64,000 bases of DNA, taken from positions 15,834-79,833 of the forward strand of contig JANNOO010000036.1 in assembly GCA_031399165.1 (NCBI GenBank), given 5' to 3'. The translations under genes were made by a program, and so were the position numbers. The notes beneath the pieces were generated by a model. The model was not told the DNA's origin and did no database searches. It saw only the letters and a list, made by a program, of their open reading frames with translations. Numbering within the stretch: the stretch's first letter is position 1; each line of letters opens with the position of its first letter. This DNA is from JAKFWI01 sp031399165. Lineage in GTDB: Bacteria > Pseudomonadota > Alphaproteobacteria > Caulobacterales > Aquidulcibacteraceae. Below, piece after piece: positions 33,039 through 41,938 of the stretch.

Positions 33039-35081
33039 ATGACCCATTTCCGCTCCCTCTACACTCACGGTTTCCTCAGGGCGGCCGCGTGCGCGCCAAA
33101 AATCGCGCCTGGCGATCCGGAGGCGAATGCCGCGGAAATGCTGGCTCTGGCCCGGCGCGCCGACAAAGCCCACGCCGGACTGCTCGTATTTCCCGAACTT
33201 GGCCTATCGGGCTACGCGATTGACGATCTGCTTTTGCAGAACGCGTTGCAGGAAGCGGTCAAGGCGCAGCTTGCGAAGATCATCGACGCCAGCTGGAAAC
33301 TTTTCCCGACGTTGATCGTCGGCGCGCCGCTGGCGACGGACGGGGCGCTCTACAATTGCGGCGTGGTGATTCACCGCGGCGCGATCCTGGGCGTGGTTCC
33401 AAAATCCTTCCTGCCGAATTACCGCGAGTTCTACGAGAAACGGCACTTCGCGACCGCGGGGCACGCGCTGCGCAAAACCATTCGCCTGTTCGACGCCGAC
33501 ATTCCATTTGGCGCCGATCTCTTATTTGAAGCGGAGGACTATCCTGGCTACACACTCGGCGTTGAAATCTGCGAAGACGTCTGGGCGCCTGATCCGCCAA
33601 GCACGAAACTGGCGCTGGCGGGCGCCACGGTGCTGGCCAATTTGTCAGCCAGCAACATTGTCATCGGCAAAGCCGACGAGCGCAACATCCTGTGCGACGC
33701 GCAATCGCGCCGCTGCGTGTGCGCTTATCTTTATTCCGCCGCTGGCCACGGCGAATCAACCACGGACCTTGCGTGGGACGGTCATCTAGCGATTTTCGAG
33801 ATGGGCGAAAAGCTCGCCGAATCCCAGCGGTTCAGCATCGAAAGCGAAATGATCGCCGCGGACATCGATGTCGAGCGCATAACGCTTGAACGCGCGCGCT
33901 ACGGTACGTTTCGCGATGCAGCGCTGATCCGTCACGGCGAACTGGCGGCGATACGGCGCATTGCCTTCAAACTCGATCCGCCCCGCGCAACAGTCCGCCT
34001 TGAGCGCAAAATCGATCGCTTTCCCTACGTGCCCGACGATCCGGCGCGGCTCGATCGCGATTGCTATGAGGCCTACAATATCCAGGTCTCCGGCTTGATG
34101 ACGCGCATGCAGGCCGCGCGCATAGACAAGGCGGTGATCGGCGTGTCGGGCGGCCTGGATTCCACGCAAGCGCTGCTCGTGGCGTGCCGCGCGCTCGATC
34201 TGATGAAACTGCCGCGCAAGAACGTCGTCGCCGTGACCATGCCCGGCTTCGCCACCGGCGCAGCGACGAAGCAGGCGGCGTGGGATTTAATGACCAGCCT
34301 CGGCGTCGATGCGCGCGAGATCGACATCAAGCCGCTGGCGCAACAAATACTCTCCGATATCGGCCATCCCTTCGCGCGCGGCGAGAAAGTCTACGATACG
34401 ACATTCGAGAACGTGCAGGCCGGGGCGCGGACGGATTTACTGTTTCGGCTGGCGAACAAGGAAGGCGGACTCGTCGTCGGCACCGGCGATCTTTCGGAAC
34501 TGGCGCTCGGTTGGTGCACCTACGGCGTCGGCGATCACATGTCGCACTATGCGGTGAACGCTTCGGTTTCCAAAACCCTGATCCAGCACCTGATCCGCTG
34601 GGTGGCGTCCAAACACATATTCGGCGCAGCGACGAGTGAAGTGCTGCACCGCGTGCTGGCCGCCGAGATTTCCCCTGAACTGGTGCCGGCGGACGCGTCT
34701 GGTCAGATGCAGAGCACACAGGCCGTCGTCGGCCCGTATCCGTTGCAGGATTTCAACCTGTTCTATCTGACGCGCTACGGACTGAACCCGTCGAAGATCG
34801 CTTTTCTTGCGCTGGAGGCATGGGAAGACGAAACACGCGGCGCCTGGCCGCCGAACGCCAGCGCCGCCGACAAGCGCAGCTACGATCTACCCACCATCAA
34901 GAAATGGCTCGAGGTATTCCTGACGCGGTTTTTTGCACAGAGCCAGTTTAAGCGCTCGGCCATCCCCAACGGTCCCAAGATCAGTTCCGGCGGCTCGCTC
35001 AGCCCGCGCGGAGATTGGCGGGCCCCCAGCGATTCCAGCGCCGCGCCATGGCTCGAGGAATTACGGAAAAACGTACCATGA
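33039..35081 (+). CDS. nadE: Glutamine-dependent NAD+ synthetase
   Basis: A 680-aa two-domain enzyme converting nicotinate adenine dinucleotide to NAD+. The N-terminal nitrilase-like glutaminase has the Glu53 (FPELGLSGY), Lys122 (PKSFLPNYREF) and Cys178 (EICEDVW) triad. The C-terminal synthetase has the PP-loop SGGLDS (370-375). The length matches the large Mycobacterium-type form. The ATG is 8 bp after the palindrome described separately. Confidence 0.96.
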   Translation: MTHFRSLYTHGFLRAAACAPKIAPGDPEANAAEMLALARRADKAHAGLLVFPELGLSGYAIDDLLLQNALQEAVKAQLAKIIDASWKLFPTLIVGAPLATDGALYNCGVVIHRGAILGVVPKSFLPNYREFYEKRHFATAGHALRKTIRLFDADIPFGADLLFEAEDYPGYTLGVEICEDVWAPDPPSTKLALAGATVLANLSASNIVIGKADERNILCDAQSRRCVCAYLYSAAGHGESTTDLAWDGHLAIFEMGEKLAESQRFSIESEMIAADIDVERITLERARYGTFRDAALIRHGELAAIRRIAFKLDPPRATVRLERKIDRFPYVPDDPARLDRDCYEAYNIQVSGLMTRMQAARIDKAVIGVSGGLDSTQALLVACRALDLMKLPRKNVVAVTMPGFATGAATKQAAWDLMTSLGVDAREIDIKPLAQQILSDIGHPFARGEKVYDTTFENVQAGARTDLLFRLANKEGGLVVGTGDLSELALGWCTYGVGDHMSHYAVNASVSKTLIQHLIRWVASKHIFGAATSEVLHRVLAAEISPELVPADASGQMQSTQAVVGPYPLQDFNLFYLTRYGLNPSKIAFLALEAWEDETRGAWPPNASAADKRSYDLPTIKKWLEVFLTRFFAQSQFKRSAIPNGPKISSGGSLSPRGDWRAPSDSSAAPWLEELRKNVP

Positions 35082-35130
35082 CCGCTGCATGGCGTGACGC
35101 GCGCCGGCTTTGCGTCTAAGCAGCGCTGGG

Positions 35131-35934
35131 ATGGCGATAGACCTGATTGCGCTGGAGGACCTGACACTCGCGGCTGGCCGCGAGATCATGGCTGTCTACG
35201 CCACCGATTTCGAGACGATCACGAAGTCCGATGGATCGCCCGTCACGCTCGCCGATCAACGCGCCGAAGCGCTGATCCTTGAGGGGCTCAACAGATTGTT
35301 CCCCGGCGCCCCCGTCGTCGCCGAAGAACAGATGGAAGCGGGCATTCTTCCGCGGCTGAAAGATACTTTCTTTCTCGTTGATCCGCTCGATGGCACGCGC
35401 GATTTCGTCGAACGCCGCGCCGGCGAGTTCACCGTCAATATCGGCATGATCGAACATGGAAAGCCGATCGCTGGCGTTGTTTACGCGCCGGCTTCCGGGG
35501 CGCTCTACGCTGGCGCTGAAGGCCAGGCGTTCCACACAATGTGCGATCCGGCGAAATCCGAGCGCACGGGACCGCGCCAACCCATCTACGTCTCCAGCGC
35601 AGACAATATTCGCGCACTCACCAATCGCACGGCTTCCTCATCAATGGATCAGTTTCTCGATCTGCTGGGGGTGAAGCAGAAGCGTGCGATAAGCTCTTCG
35701 ATCAAGCTGGCGCTGCTCGCCGCCGGCGAAGCCGAGCTTTACCCGCGCTTCGGCCCGACCAACGAATGGGATATCGCGGCGGGCCACGCCGTGTTGCGTG
35801 CGGCGGGCGGTGAGTTGATGCGGCGTGACGGCTCGCCGATGACGTATGGCCAGCGCGCGCCTGATTTCCTGGTGCGCGGATTCTTCGCTTACGCCCCAAG
35901 CGTTGAGCAGAAATTGCGCGATATCATCCTTTAG
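35131..35934 (+). CDS. cysQ: 3'(2'),5'-bisphosphate nucleotidase
   Basis: A 267-aa inositol-monophosphatase-fold enzyme that hydrolyses PAP/PAPS, recycling the by-product of sulfate activation. The metal site is visible as EE (65-66) and DPLDGTRDF (84-92), with the C-terminal EWDIAAGHAVL motif. The start is ATG 35131 rather than the TTG at 35110. It is 49 bp after nadE in the same direction and converges with argE, the stops overlapping by 4 bp. Confidence 0.92.
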   Translation: MAIDLIALEDLTLAAGREIMAVYATDFETITKSDGSPVTLADQRAEALILEGLNRLFPGAPVVAEEQMEAGILPRLKDTFFLVDPLDGTRDFVERRAGEFTVNIGMIEHGKPIAGVVYAPASGALYAGAEGQAFHTMCDPAKSERTGPRQPIYVSSADNIRALTNRTASSSMDQFLDLLGVKQKRAISSSIKLALLAAGEAELYPRFGPTNEWDIAAGHAVLRAAGGELMRRDGSPMTYGQRAPDFLVRGFFAYAPSVEQKLRDIIL

Positions 35935-37088
35935 GCGCTGAGGCGCTGGATCAGGCGCTGCATGAAGAGCGCGCCTTCGCCGATTTGCTCTTCCGCGATC
36001 CATTCGTCAGGCTGGTGCGCCTGATCGATTGAGCCGGGCCCGCACAACACCACTGAAAAGCCGGACAGCTGAAACAAGCCCGCCTCAGCAGCGTAGGACG
36101 CTACATGCGTCTCGTTATCGCCGGTTAACGCCCGCGCTAGCGCTTCGGCCTCGCCATTGCCGATGAACGCTAACGGCGGCGTCAGTGAACGGCGTTCCCA
36201 CCGCACGCCGCCCTCTGGCGCGCGCTGCTTGATCTCAGCATCAAGTTTCGCGGCTGCGGCGGCGAAGCGATCGACATAAACTTGCGCGTCCTCGCTCGGC
36301 GGCCAGCGCACATCCCAGAGGAATTTGCACTCGCGCGCCAGGATGTTGCTTGCCGTACCGCCTACGACCTTGCCGATCGTAAGCGTGGCCGATGGCGGTT
36401 CGAACGGCGAATCCTTCGGCGCGTTCGCCAAAGCCTCGTCGGCCATGCCCAGCACGAACTGCATCAGCTTGAGCGCTTCGGCGTTTGCCGAAACGCCGCG
36501 ATGGGGTTGACTGGAATGGGCTTCTCTGCCGGTCACGGTGACTTCCACGGTCAAGACGCCCTTCTGACCGGAAATTACCTTCATGCTCGTCGGTTCGCCG
36601 ACGATCACGGCGGAAGGCCTGGGATAGAACGACGCAATGTCAGCGATCAGACCCGGCGCGCCAAAACAGCCAATCTCCTCGTCATAGGAGAAGGCCAGGA
36701 TCAGCGGCCGCTTCAGCGGCGCGGCCAGCGCCTCGTCAACATGCGCCAGCGCCAGCGCCAGGAACGCCTTCATATCAGCCGCGCCGCGCCCGAAATATTT
36801 TCCGTCGCGCTTCGTGAGGGTCCAGGGATCGGACGTCCACGGCTGCCCATCGACGGGAACGACGTCTGTATGGCCCGAAAGAACGACGCCGCCCGCCGCC
36901 TCCGGCCCGACCAGTGCATGCAGGTTTGCCTTTGAGCCGTCAGCGTTCGGCACGCGGCGTGTTTTCACGCCCCGCGCATGAAGAAACGCCTCTACCCACT
37001 CGATCAGCGCCAGATTCGAATCTCGCGACGTAGTGTCGAAAGAGATCAGGCGCTCAAGGATCTCGATGGCGGCGCTTTGCCTGGACAT
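35931..37088 (-). CDS. argE: Acetylornithine deacetylase (M20 family)
   Basis: A 385-aa zinc amidohydrolase of arginine synthesis. Metal and catalytic residues are visible as GHTDVVP (His73, Asp75), GRGAADMK (Asp105) and DEEIG (catalytic Glu137, metal Glu138), with the GEPTSMK segment typical of ArgE. ATG 37088 is preferred; the longer frame to 37223 runs into the GNAT gene. It is 31 bp downstream of the acetyltransferase. Confidence 0.93.
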   Translation of the reverse strand: MSRQSAAIEILERLISFDTTSRDSNLALIEWVEAFLHARGVKTRRVPNADGSKANLHALVGPEAAGGVVLSGHTDVVPVDGQPWTSDPWTLTKRDGKYFGRGAADMKAFLALALAHVDEALAAPLKRPLILAFSYDEEIGCFGAPGLIADIASFYPRPSAVIVGEPTSMKVISGQKGVLTVEVTVTGREAHSSQPHRGVSANAEALKLMQFVLGMADEALANAPKDSPFEPPSATLTIGKVVGGTASNILARECKFLWDVRWPPSEDAQVYVDRFAAAAAKLDAEIKQRAPEGGVRWERRSLTPPLAFIGNGEAEALARALTGDNETHVASYAAEAGLFQLSGFSVVLCGPGSIDQAHQPDEWIAEEQIGEGALFMQRLIQRLSA

Positions 37089-37119
37089 GGCTTGATCTAT
37101 AGACGCCGTCACACAGGCT

Positions 37120-37641
37120 TCATAGCGCGCGCGCGAACACCACGTCGTCGTGCGCGGTGGCGCCGATGGTGAATTTGCGCATGCCCAGCCGTGTAAAGCC
37201 GGCGTTCTCGTAAAAAGCCACACCCGAGCCGTTCAGAGTGTTGACGCCAACGATAAGGCGCGCCCTGCCCATTTCCTGCGCAGCGGCTGCCGCCACTTGG
37301 AGCAGATTGCCCCCGAGCTTACGCCCGTGAAACGGCTGCAAAACGTACAGCCGATGGATTTCCGCATCGTCCGAGCGTGGTCCTGGCGCGGGGTCGATTG
37401 GCGGGCCCAGCGACACAAATCCAACCGGCGCATAACCTATCTCGGCCTCCGCCAGCCATAGGCGCCAAGCCGGATCAACCAGCAGCTCGCCATAAAACGA
37501 CGCGGCGTGCTTCACGACGCAATGGGCGCTGATGTCGGCAGCGTCGAGCGCGCCGGCATAGGTTTCAAGAAATGTCGCCGCGCCGATCAGCGCAAGCGTT
37601 CGCTCATCGCCCGGCGCGGCCCGCCGGATTGGCGCTTTCAT
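37120..37641 (-). CDS. GNAT family N-acetyltransferase
   Basis: A 173-aa protein with the GNAT layout. The acetyl-CoA region is marked by LYVLQPFHGRKLGGNLL (a variant R/Q-x-x-G-x-G/A site), followed by GVNTLNGSGVAFYENAGF, which is motif B. The substrate is unknown. Its start is directly next to the FKBP stop, and it precedes argE, so the FKBP, GNAT and ArgE genes may be one transcript. Confidence 0.88.
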   Translation of the reverse strand: MKAPIRRAAPGDERTLALIGAATFLETYAGALDAADISAHCVVKHAASFYGELLVDPAWRLWLAEAEIGYAPVGFVSLGPPIDPAPGPRSDDAEIHRLYVLQPFHGRKLGGNLLQVAAAAAQEMGRARLIVGVNTLNGSGVAFYENAGFTRLGMRKFTIGATAHDDVVFARAL

Positions 37642-38181
37642 CTAGAATTTGCCGACGATCTTGCCGTCCGGCGTCCTGTAGCCGAGCAGCTCAACTTTGA
37701 AGATCAGCACCGACTGACCAGGAATCGCGGGCGGGCTACCGTTCTCGCCGTAACCGATCTCGGGCGGCAGAACGAGCTGGAATTCCGATCCGGGATGCAT
37801 CAGCTGAAGCGCTTCGGTCCAGCCCGGGATCACGCCGCCGACCTCGAACTGAATCGGCTCGCCACGCTCGTATGCGCTATCGAACACATTGCCGTTCACC
37901 AGCTTGCCTTCGTACATCACGTTGACCGTATCCTGCGCCGAAGGCGGCGCCAGTTTTTCGTCACCCTTGCGCACCACCTGGTATTGCAAACCAGACGCTG
38001 TCGTCGTCACGCCAGCTTTGGCCTTGTTCTCCACGAGAAATTTTTGCCCCTCCGCGATAACGGCGCCGGTAGCATCCGCCTCCGCCTTGTTCTGCTTGTC
38101 GATTTCTTCCATCACCGAGGATTGCTGGCCGCACGCGGCAAGCGCCGCGGCAAGTGCGAGCGTAGCGAACATTTTTCTCAT
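37642..38181 (-). CDS. FKBP-type peptidyl-prolyl isomerase lipoprotein
   Basis: A 179-aa envelope folding catalyst. The signal peptide ends in a lipobox LAAC (Cys17). After a charged segment (about 20-60) comes the FKBP domain (about 80-172) with VNVMYEGKLVNGNVFDSA, FEVGGVIPGWTEALQLM and LPPEIGYGE, the conserved isomerase loops. It resembles FkpA/Mip-type proteins but lacks their long dimerisation domain. The start overlaps the end of the GST gene by 4 bp. Confidence 0.94.
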   Translation of the reverse strand: MRKMFATLALAAALAACGQQSSVMEEIDKQNKAEADATGAVIAEGQKFLVENKAKAGVTTTASGLQYQVVRKGDEKLAPPSAQDTVNVMYEGKLVNGNVFDSAYERGEPIQFEVGGVIPGWTEALQLMHPGSEFQLVLPPEIGYGENGSPPAIPGQSVLIFKVELLGYRTPDGKIVGKF

Positions 38182-38846
38182 CGATACAATCCATCCGTTG
38201 CGGGCAAGTCCCAGGATTCTTTAAGCGCCGCCGCTTCCCACTCGCGGAAAGCCCCGTCAGCGAAAATCGTTTCGCAATAAGCCTTGACCTCATCAGGCAT
38301 TACCACGGCGTACGTGCGCAGGCGTGTGCATACCGGCGCGTAGAACGCGTCAGCAATGGAACGCACGCCAAACAGAAACGCCCCCTTATCGCTGTGCTGC
38401 GCGCGCGCGCCCTTCCAAAGCGCAAAGAGACGATCCAGATCGCGGCGCGTATCATCGCCCCATTTCGGTTCCTGATCGAGGCGGCGCTTGATGTTCATTG
38501 ATAGATCGCGGCGCAGCGCTGGAAAGCCGGAATGCATCTCCGCCGCCGCCGCGCGCGCCATGGCCCGCACCTTCGCGTCAGCCGGCCAAAGCGTATTGTT
38601 CTGCTCCGCCGCCCATTCACAGATCGCCAAACTGTCGTAGATCGCCACGCCGTCAAGGTGCAGCACCGGCACGCGGCCTGATGGGCTGATCTCGAGAATA
38701 TGCGCCGATCGTTGATGACCATAGCCCGCGTCATCGCCAAGGCGGCGGACCTGCTCTTCAAACGCCACGCCCGCCCATTTCAACGCGAGCCAGGGACGCA
38801 TCGACCAGGAGGAATAATTCTTGTTGCCGATAAACAGCGTCGCCAA
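38178..38846 (-). CDS. Glutathione S-transferase family protein
   Basis: A 222-aa protein with a thioredoxin-fold N-terminal domain (LFIGNKNYSSWSMRPWLALK, SGRVPVLHLDG with the cis-Pro, then YDSLAICEW with the glutathione-binding Ser) and an all-helical C-terminal domain. The NKNYSSWS start is typical of a bacterial subgroup with unknown substrates. It is transcribed with the FKBP gene, and the two overlap by 4 bp. Confidence 0.92.
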   Translation of the reverse strand: MATLFIGNKNYSSWSMRPWLALKWAGVAFEEQVRRLGDDAGYGHQRSAHILEISPSGRVPVLHLDGVAIYDSLAICEWAAEQNNTLWPADAKVRAMARAAAAEMHSGFPALRRDLSMNIKRRLDQEPKWGDDTRRDLDRLFALWKGARAQHSDKGAFLFGVRSIADAFYAPVCTRLRTYAVVMPDEVKAYCETIFADGAFREWEAAALKESWDLPATDGLYR

Positions 38847-38874
38847 GCCGGGCTCCTATCCGCGCTGTATCGCA

Positions 38875-38902
38875 GAAAACAAACAGCCCGCCTATAGCGG
38901 GC
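38875..38902 (-). terminator. Rho-independent terminator of the CsgG-like gene
   Basis: On the minus strand a GCCCGC/GCGGGC stem with a 5-base loop (38886-38902) is followed by TGTTTGTTTT. It lies about 55 bp after the CsgG-like stop. A second GC-rich hairpin is nearby (about 38914-38938). Confidence 0.7.
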
Positions 38903-38955
38903 CGTTGAGTGCTGGGCGCGCCGCGAAGCAGCGCGCCCGATCACTGCTTTACTGA

Positions 38956-39855
38956 CTATTTAGCCGGCGCGAGATCGGTGTTGTTCACCCAGCCCGCATT
39001 GTCATTCTCGTCGGTGACTTCCCAATAGACGCCTTCCTTGTTGCCCGTCGGGTAAACGAGCGCACCGGCCGACAGGTCACGCACTTTCGAGCCCGAGCCC
39101 GTGGGGTACTTCCACAGCGAGGCTTTCGAGGAAACCGCGTAGGCTTTCTTCGGCGCCGAAGCGAGCACGACGTTTCCGCCGCCCGTCTGGCCGACCATGT
39201 CCACGTAGGCGTTCAGGAACGCCTGCGTGACCACTTTGCCGACTTCGGTGTTATCATAACCGCCGCCGATCACGCCGCCGCCGCCGAGGAAGCCGCCGGC
39301 GCCGAAGGCCAGATTGGTCTTCTTCGCATCACCCTGCGAGACCACTTCGGTTTCCGTCGTCTTGGTATTGATGAGCGACAGGATCGCCGTAGCGGTCATG
39401 TTTTTCATATTGATGCCGCCGAGCACGGCGCCGAAGCGTCCGCCGACGATTCCGCCCAGGGCGCCACCCACGGCGCCGCCCCCGGAATTGGAATTCTGTG
39501 CGGCGACTTCAGCCTGGATGATGTAATCGGCCGTGGTGATCTGCCCCTTGCCGACGTTAGAGCCGGCGCGCAGTTCGCCGCCGCCTGCAAGATCACGCTC
39601 AAGTTTGGCGGCATCCAGACCAGCGCCGCGCTCGACGAGCTTGAAGCAACCTGATTGCTGCACAAACACGCGCAACAATTTCGCTGGCGGCTGCAAACCC
39701 ATCGCCTGCCAGCCCTGCTGGTCGCCATTGATGATCATCGCCGTGCCGATCTGCTTGGAGCATTTCGGGATCGCCGTCGCGTCGGCTTTGTCGGCCGCAA
39801 AGGCCGGGCTCGCCTGACCGACAAAAACGGCCGCGGAAACCAATATACGTTTCAT
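38956..39855 (-). CDS. CsgG-like secreted protein with C-terminal SH3-type domain
   Basis: A 299-aa protein. A signal peptide (1-20, cleavage after AFA) precedes a region similar to the CsgG/HfaB fold: CSKQIGTAMI, LLRVFVQQSGCFKLVER and ADYIIQAEV. Glycine-rich hairpin segments follow (GGAVGGALGG and FGAGGFLGGGG). The last 60 residues look like a bacterial SH3 domain (YAVSSKASLWKYP and WVNNTDLAPAK). No lipobox is present, unlike curli CsgG, which is a lipoprotein, so a pore role is doubtful. No curli genes are nearby; it is flanked by GST and ilvA. Confidence 0.7.
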   Translation of the reverse strand: MKRILVSAAVFVGQASPAFAADKADATAIPKCSKQIGTAMIINGDQQGWQAMGLQPPAKLLRVFVQQSGCFKLVERGAGLDAAKLERDLAGGGELRAGSNVGKGQITTADYIIQAEVAAQNSNSGGGAVGGALGGIVGGRFGAVLGGINMKNMTATAILSLINTKTTETEVVSQGDAKKTNLAFGAGGFLGGGGVIGGGYDNTEVGKVVTQAFLNAYVDMVGQTGGGNVVLASAPKKAYAVSSKASLWKYPTGSGSKVRDLSAGALVYPTGNKEGVYWEVTDENDNAGWVNNTDLAPAK

Positions 39856-39949
39856 GAGAGCGCCCCCTAACCTTCATCTGCGGCCCCCGGGCTGGGGGCC
39901 GGCTTACCGCTTACTTAGCACAGGAAAATCGCGGCGTGTATGCGGCCGC

Positions 39950-41182
39950 TTAAAGTCGCCGGGGCGGATAGCCCGCCTCGCATAGCGCCTCGACGATTTC
40001 CGCCGTGTGCTGGGCGTCCCGGGTCTCGATCAGAATGTCGAACTCGGCCCCTTTTGCTGGCACGTCCAGCGCCAGCCGGTTGTGGGCGACTTCGATGATA
40101 TTGGCGCCCATAGCCCCAAGAATGGTCGACACCGTCGCCAGCAAGCCAGGCCGGTCATCACCTATCAGGCGAAGCGAGACGATCCGCTCCTCGCGCACCA
40201 GGGCGCGCGTCAGCACCGAAGTAAGCAGGCGGGTGTCGATATTGCCGCCCGTCAAAATCACGCCAACCTTCTTGCCGCGGAACAGGTCAGGGTATTGAAG
40301 CAACGCCGCCAGAGAGGCCGCGCCGGCGCCCTCCGCGACCGTTTTCTCTACGTTGCAGTAGAGCGCGATCGCGCGCTCGAAATACGACTCCTCAATCAGC
40401 AGCACGTCTTCAATCAGTGGACGCGCGACGGCATAAGTCAGATCGCCGACCTGCTTGACCGCTATGCCTTCAGCAATGGTCGTCCCGCCTATTTTCGTTG
40501 GCTGTCCGTGCATGCGCGCGGTGAACGAGGGATACAGCGCCGGCTCAAGGCCGATCACGCGCACCTGCGGCTTCAAATGCTTTACCGCCGTCGCGACGCC
40601 GGAAATCAGCCCGCCGCCGCCAATCGGCACTGGCAATATCTCAAGGTCCGGCGCCTGTTCCAGCATCTCAATGCCGAGCGTACCCTGCCCCGCGATCACG
40701 TCAGGATCGTTGAACGGATGCACGAAAGTGAGGCCGCGTTCGGCGCAAATTTTCAGCGCATGCGTCTGGCTCTCATCGAAGCTGTCGCCGTGCAGGATGA
40801 TCTCGGCGCGGAAATAGCGCGTTTGTTCTACTTTCACGAACGGCGTGGCGCGCGGCATCACGATCGTCACCGGCACGCCAAGACGCTGGCCGTGATAGGC
40901 CAAGCCCTGCGCGTGGTTTCCGGCGGAGGCGGCAATGACGCCCTGTCTACGTTCAACGGGCGAAAGCAGCAGCAATTTATTCAGCGCGCCCCGCTCTTTA
41001 TAGGACGCTGCAAACTGCAAATTCTCGAACTTCACCCAGACTTCGGCGCCGGTAATGTGCGACAGCGTCCGCGATAGGCGCATCGGCGTGCGCTCAATCG
41101 CGCCCTTCAGGCGCGCCGCGGCCGCCGCGACGTCGTCAAACGAAACGGTCTGGTTGGGCAGGGAAAGCGCTGTATCGGCCAT
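39950..41182 (-). CDS. ilvA: Threonine ammonia-lyase (catabolic/biosynthetic, ACT domain)
   Basis: A 410-aa PLP enzyme turning threonine into 2-oxobutanoate. The PLP lysine is K62 in ASYKERGA, the phosphate-binding loop is PIGGGGLISG, and a single ACT-like domain (about 335-410) with LRLIGDDRPGLL would bind an effector. The length fits the form with one ACT domain, not the long two-ACT IlvA. ATG 41182 is preferred to the start 17 codons upstream. A GC-rich hairpin (about 39882-39902) follows the gene but lacks a T-run. Confidence 0.93.
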   Translation of the reverse strand: MADTALSLPNQTVSFDDVAAAAARLKGAIERTPMRLSRTLSHITGAEVWVKFENLQFAASYKERGALNKLLLLSPVERRQGVIAASAGNHAQGLAYHGQRLGVPVTIVMPRATPFVKVEQTRYFRAEIILHGDSFDESQTHALKICAERGLTFVHPFNDPDVIAGQGTLGIEMLEQAPDLEILPVPIGGGGLISGVATAVKHLKPQVRVIGLEPALYPSFTARMHGQPTKIGGTTIAEGIAVKQVGDLTYAVARPLIEDVLLIEESYFERAIALYCNVEKTVAEGAGAASLAALLQYPDLFRGKKVGVILTGGNIDTRLLTSVLTRALVREERIVSLRLIGDDRPGLLATVSTILGAMGANIIEVAHNRLALDVPAKGAEFDILIETRDAQHTAEIVEALCEAGYPPRRL

Positions 41183-41298
41183 GAGCGGCCGGACCCTAGT
41201 GGGATGGGACTGGGGTTGCAACGTACGGATCACGGCGCTGTGCGTTCCCCTGGAGGCCTATCGCGCCGCATAAGGTGAAAGAGCGAACGGAGCGCCCC

Positions 41299-41934
41299 AT
41301 GCTGTTAACGAAACGCGCATTCATCGCCGCGGCAGGCGCGAGTTTGGCGGCGCCAATCTCGGCCCGCGCGCAAGCCCTAAGTCCAACGCCGTCCCAGGTC
41401 GAAGGCCCCTATTACCCCTACGTCCGGCCGATGGAGCAGGATTTCGACCTGACGCGCCTCAAGGGTCATTCGGATCGCGCCAGGGGCCAGGTGCTTGACC
41501 TTGTTGGCCGCGTGACCGACCGGGACGGCAAGCCTGCAGCAAATGTGCTGGTGGAGCTGTGGCAGGCCAATGCGGCGGGCCGCTATGATCATCCCGGCGA
41601 GACCGGCAGCGCCACCGCCCCGCTCGATCCGAATTTCCAGGGCTACGGCGCGCAGCGCACCGATGGCCAGGGCCGCTTCCGGTTCCTGACGATAAAGCCC
41701 GCGCCCTACCGCCAGGGCCGGAACATGCGCCCCGCGCACATCCATTTCAAATTCAAGAACGCAGCCGATAATCTCACCACGCAGATGTATTTCCCGGATG
41801 ATCGTTATCTCGCGTCGGATTTCGTTTTTCGCGGGCAATCGCCACAGAGTTCGCCGCTCCTTTCGCGGCTAACCGACAACGGCGGCGGCGAACCAGGATC
41901 GACGCTGTGCACGTGGAATGTCGTGCTCGGCTAG
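41299..41934 (+). CDS. Exported intradiol ring-cleavage dioxygenase-like protein
   Basis: A 211-aa protein of the protocatechuate 3,4-dioxygenase beta-subunit fold. Likely iron ligands are Tyr96 (GRYDH), Tyr137 (PAPYRQG), His147 and His149 (AHIHF), matching the usual Tyr/Tyr/His/His set. A signal peptide precedes it: TKRAFIAAAG with Lys-Arg in place of twin Arg, ending in an A-R-A site, so Tat-like export is plausible but not certain. ATG 41299 follows ACGGAG; GTG 41275 is longer. It stands alone, with no aromatic-degradation genes near, and its stop is 4 bp from the ABC ATPase stop. Confidence 0.87.
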   Translation: MLLTKRAFIAAAGASLAAPISARAQALSPTPSQVEGPYYPYVRPMEQDFDLTRLKGHSDRARGQVLDLVGRVTDRDGKPAANVLVELWQANAAGRYDHPGETGSATAPLDPNFQGYGAQRTDGQGRFRFLTIKPAPYRQGRNMRPAHIHFKFKNAADNLTTQMYFPDDRYLASDFVFRGQSPQSSPLLSRLTDNGGGEPGSTLCTWNVVLG

Positions 41935-41938
41935 GCCG

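Noticed and set aside
39882..39902. GC-rich hairpin between ilvA and the CsgG-like gene as a terminator
   Set aside because: A strong stem is present but no T-run follows on the minus strand, so it was not listed.
40007..41077. Plus-strand open frame opposite ilvA (356 codons)
   Set aside because: It runs through the conserved PLP domain on the other strand and shows no domain of its own.
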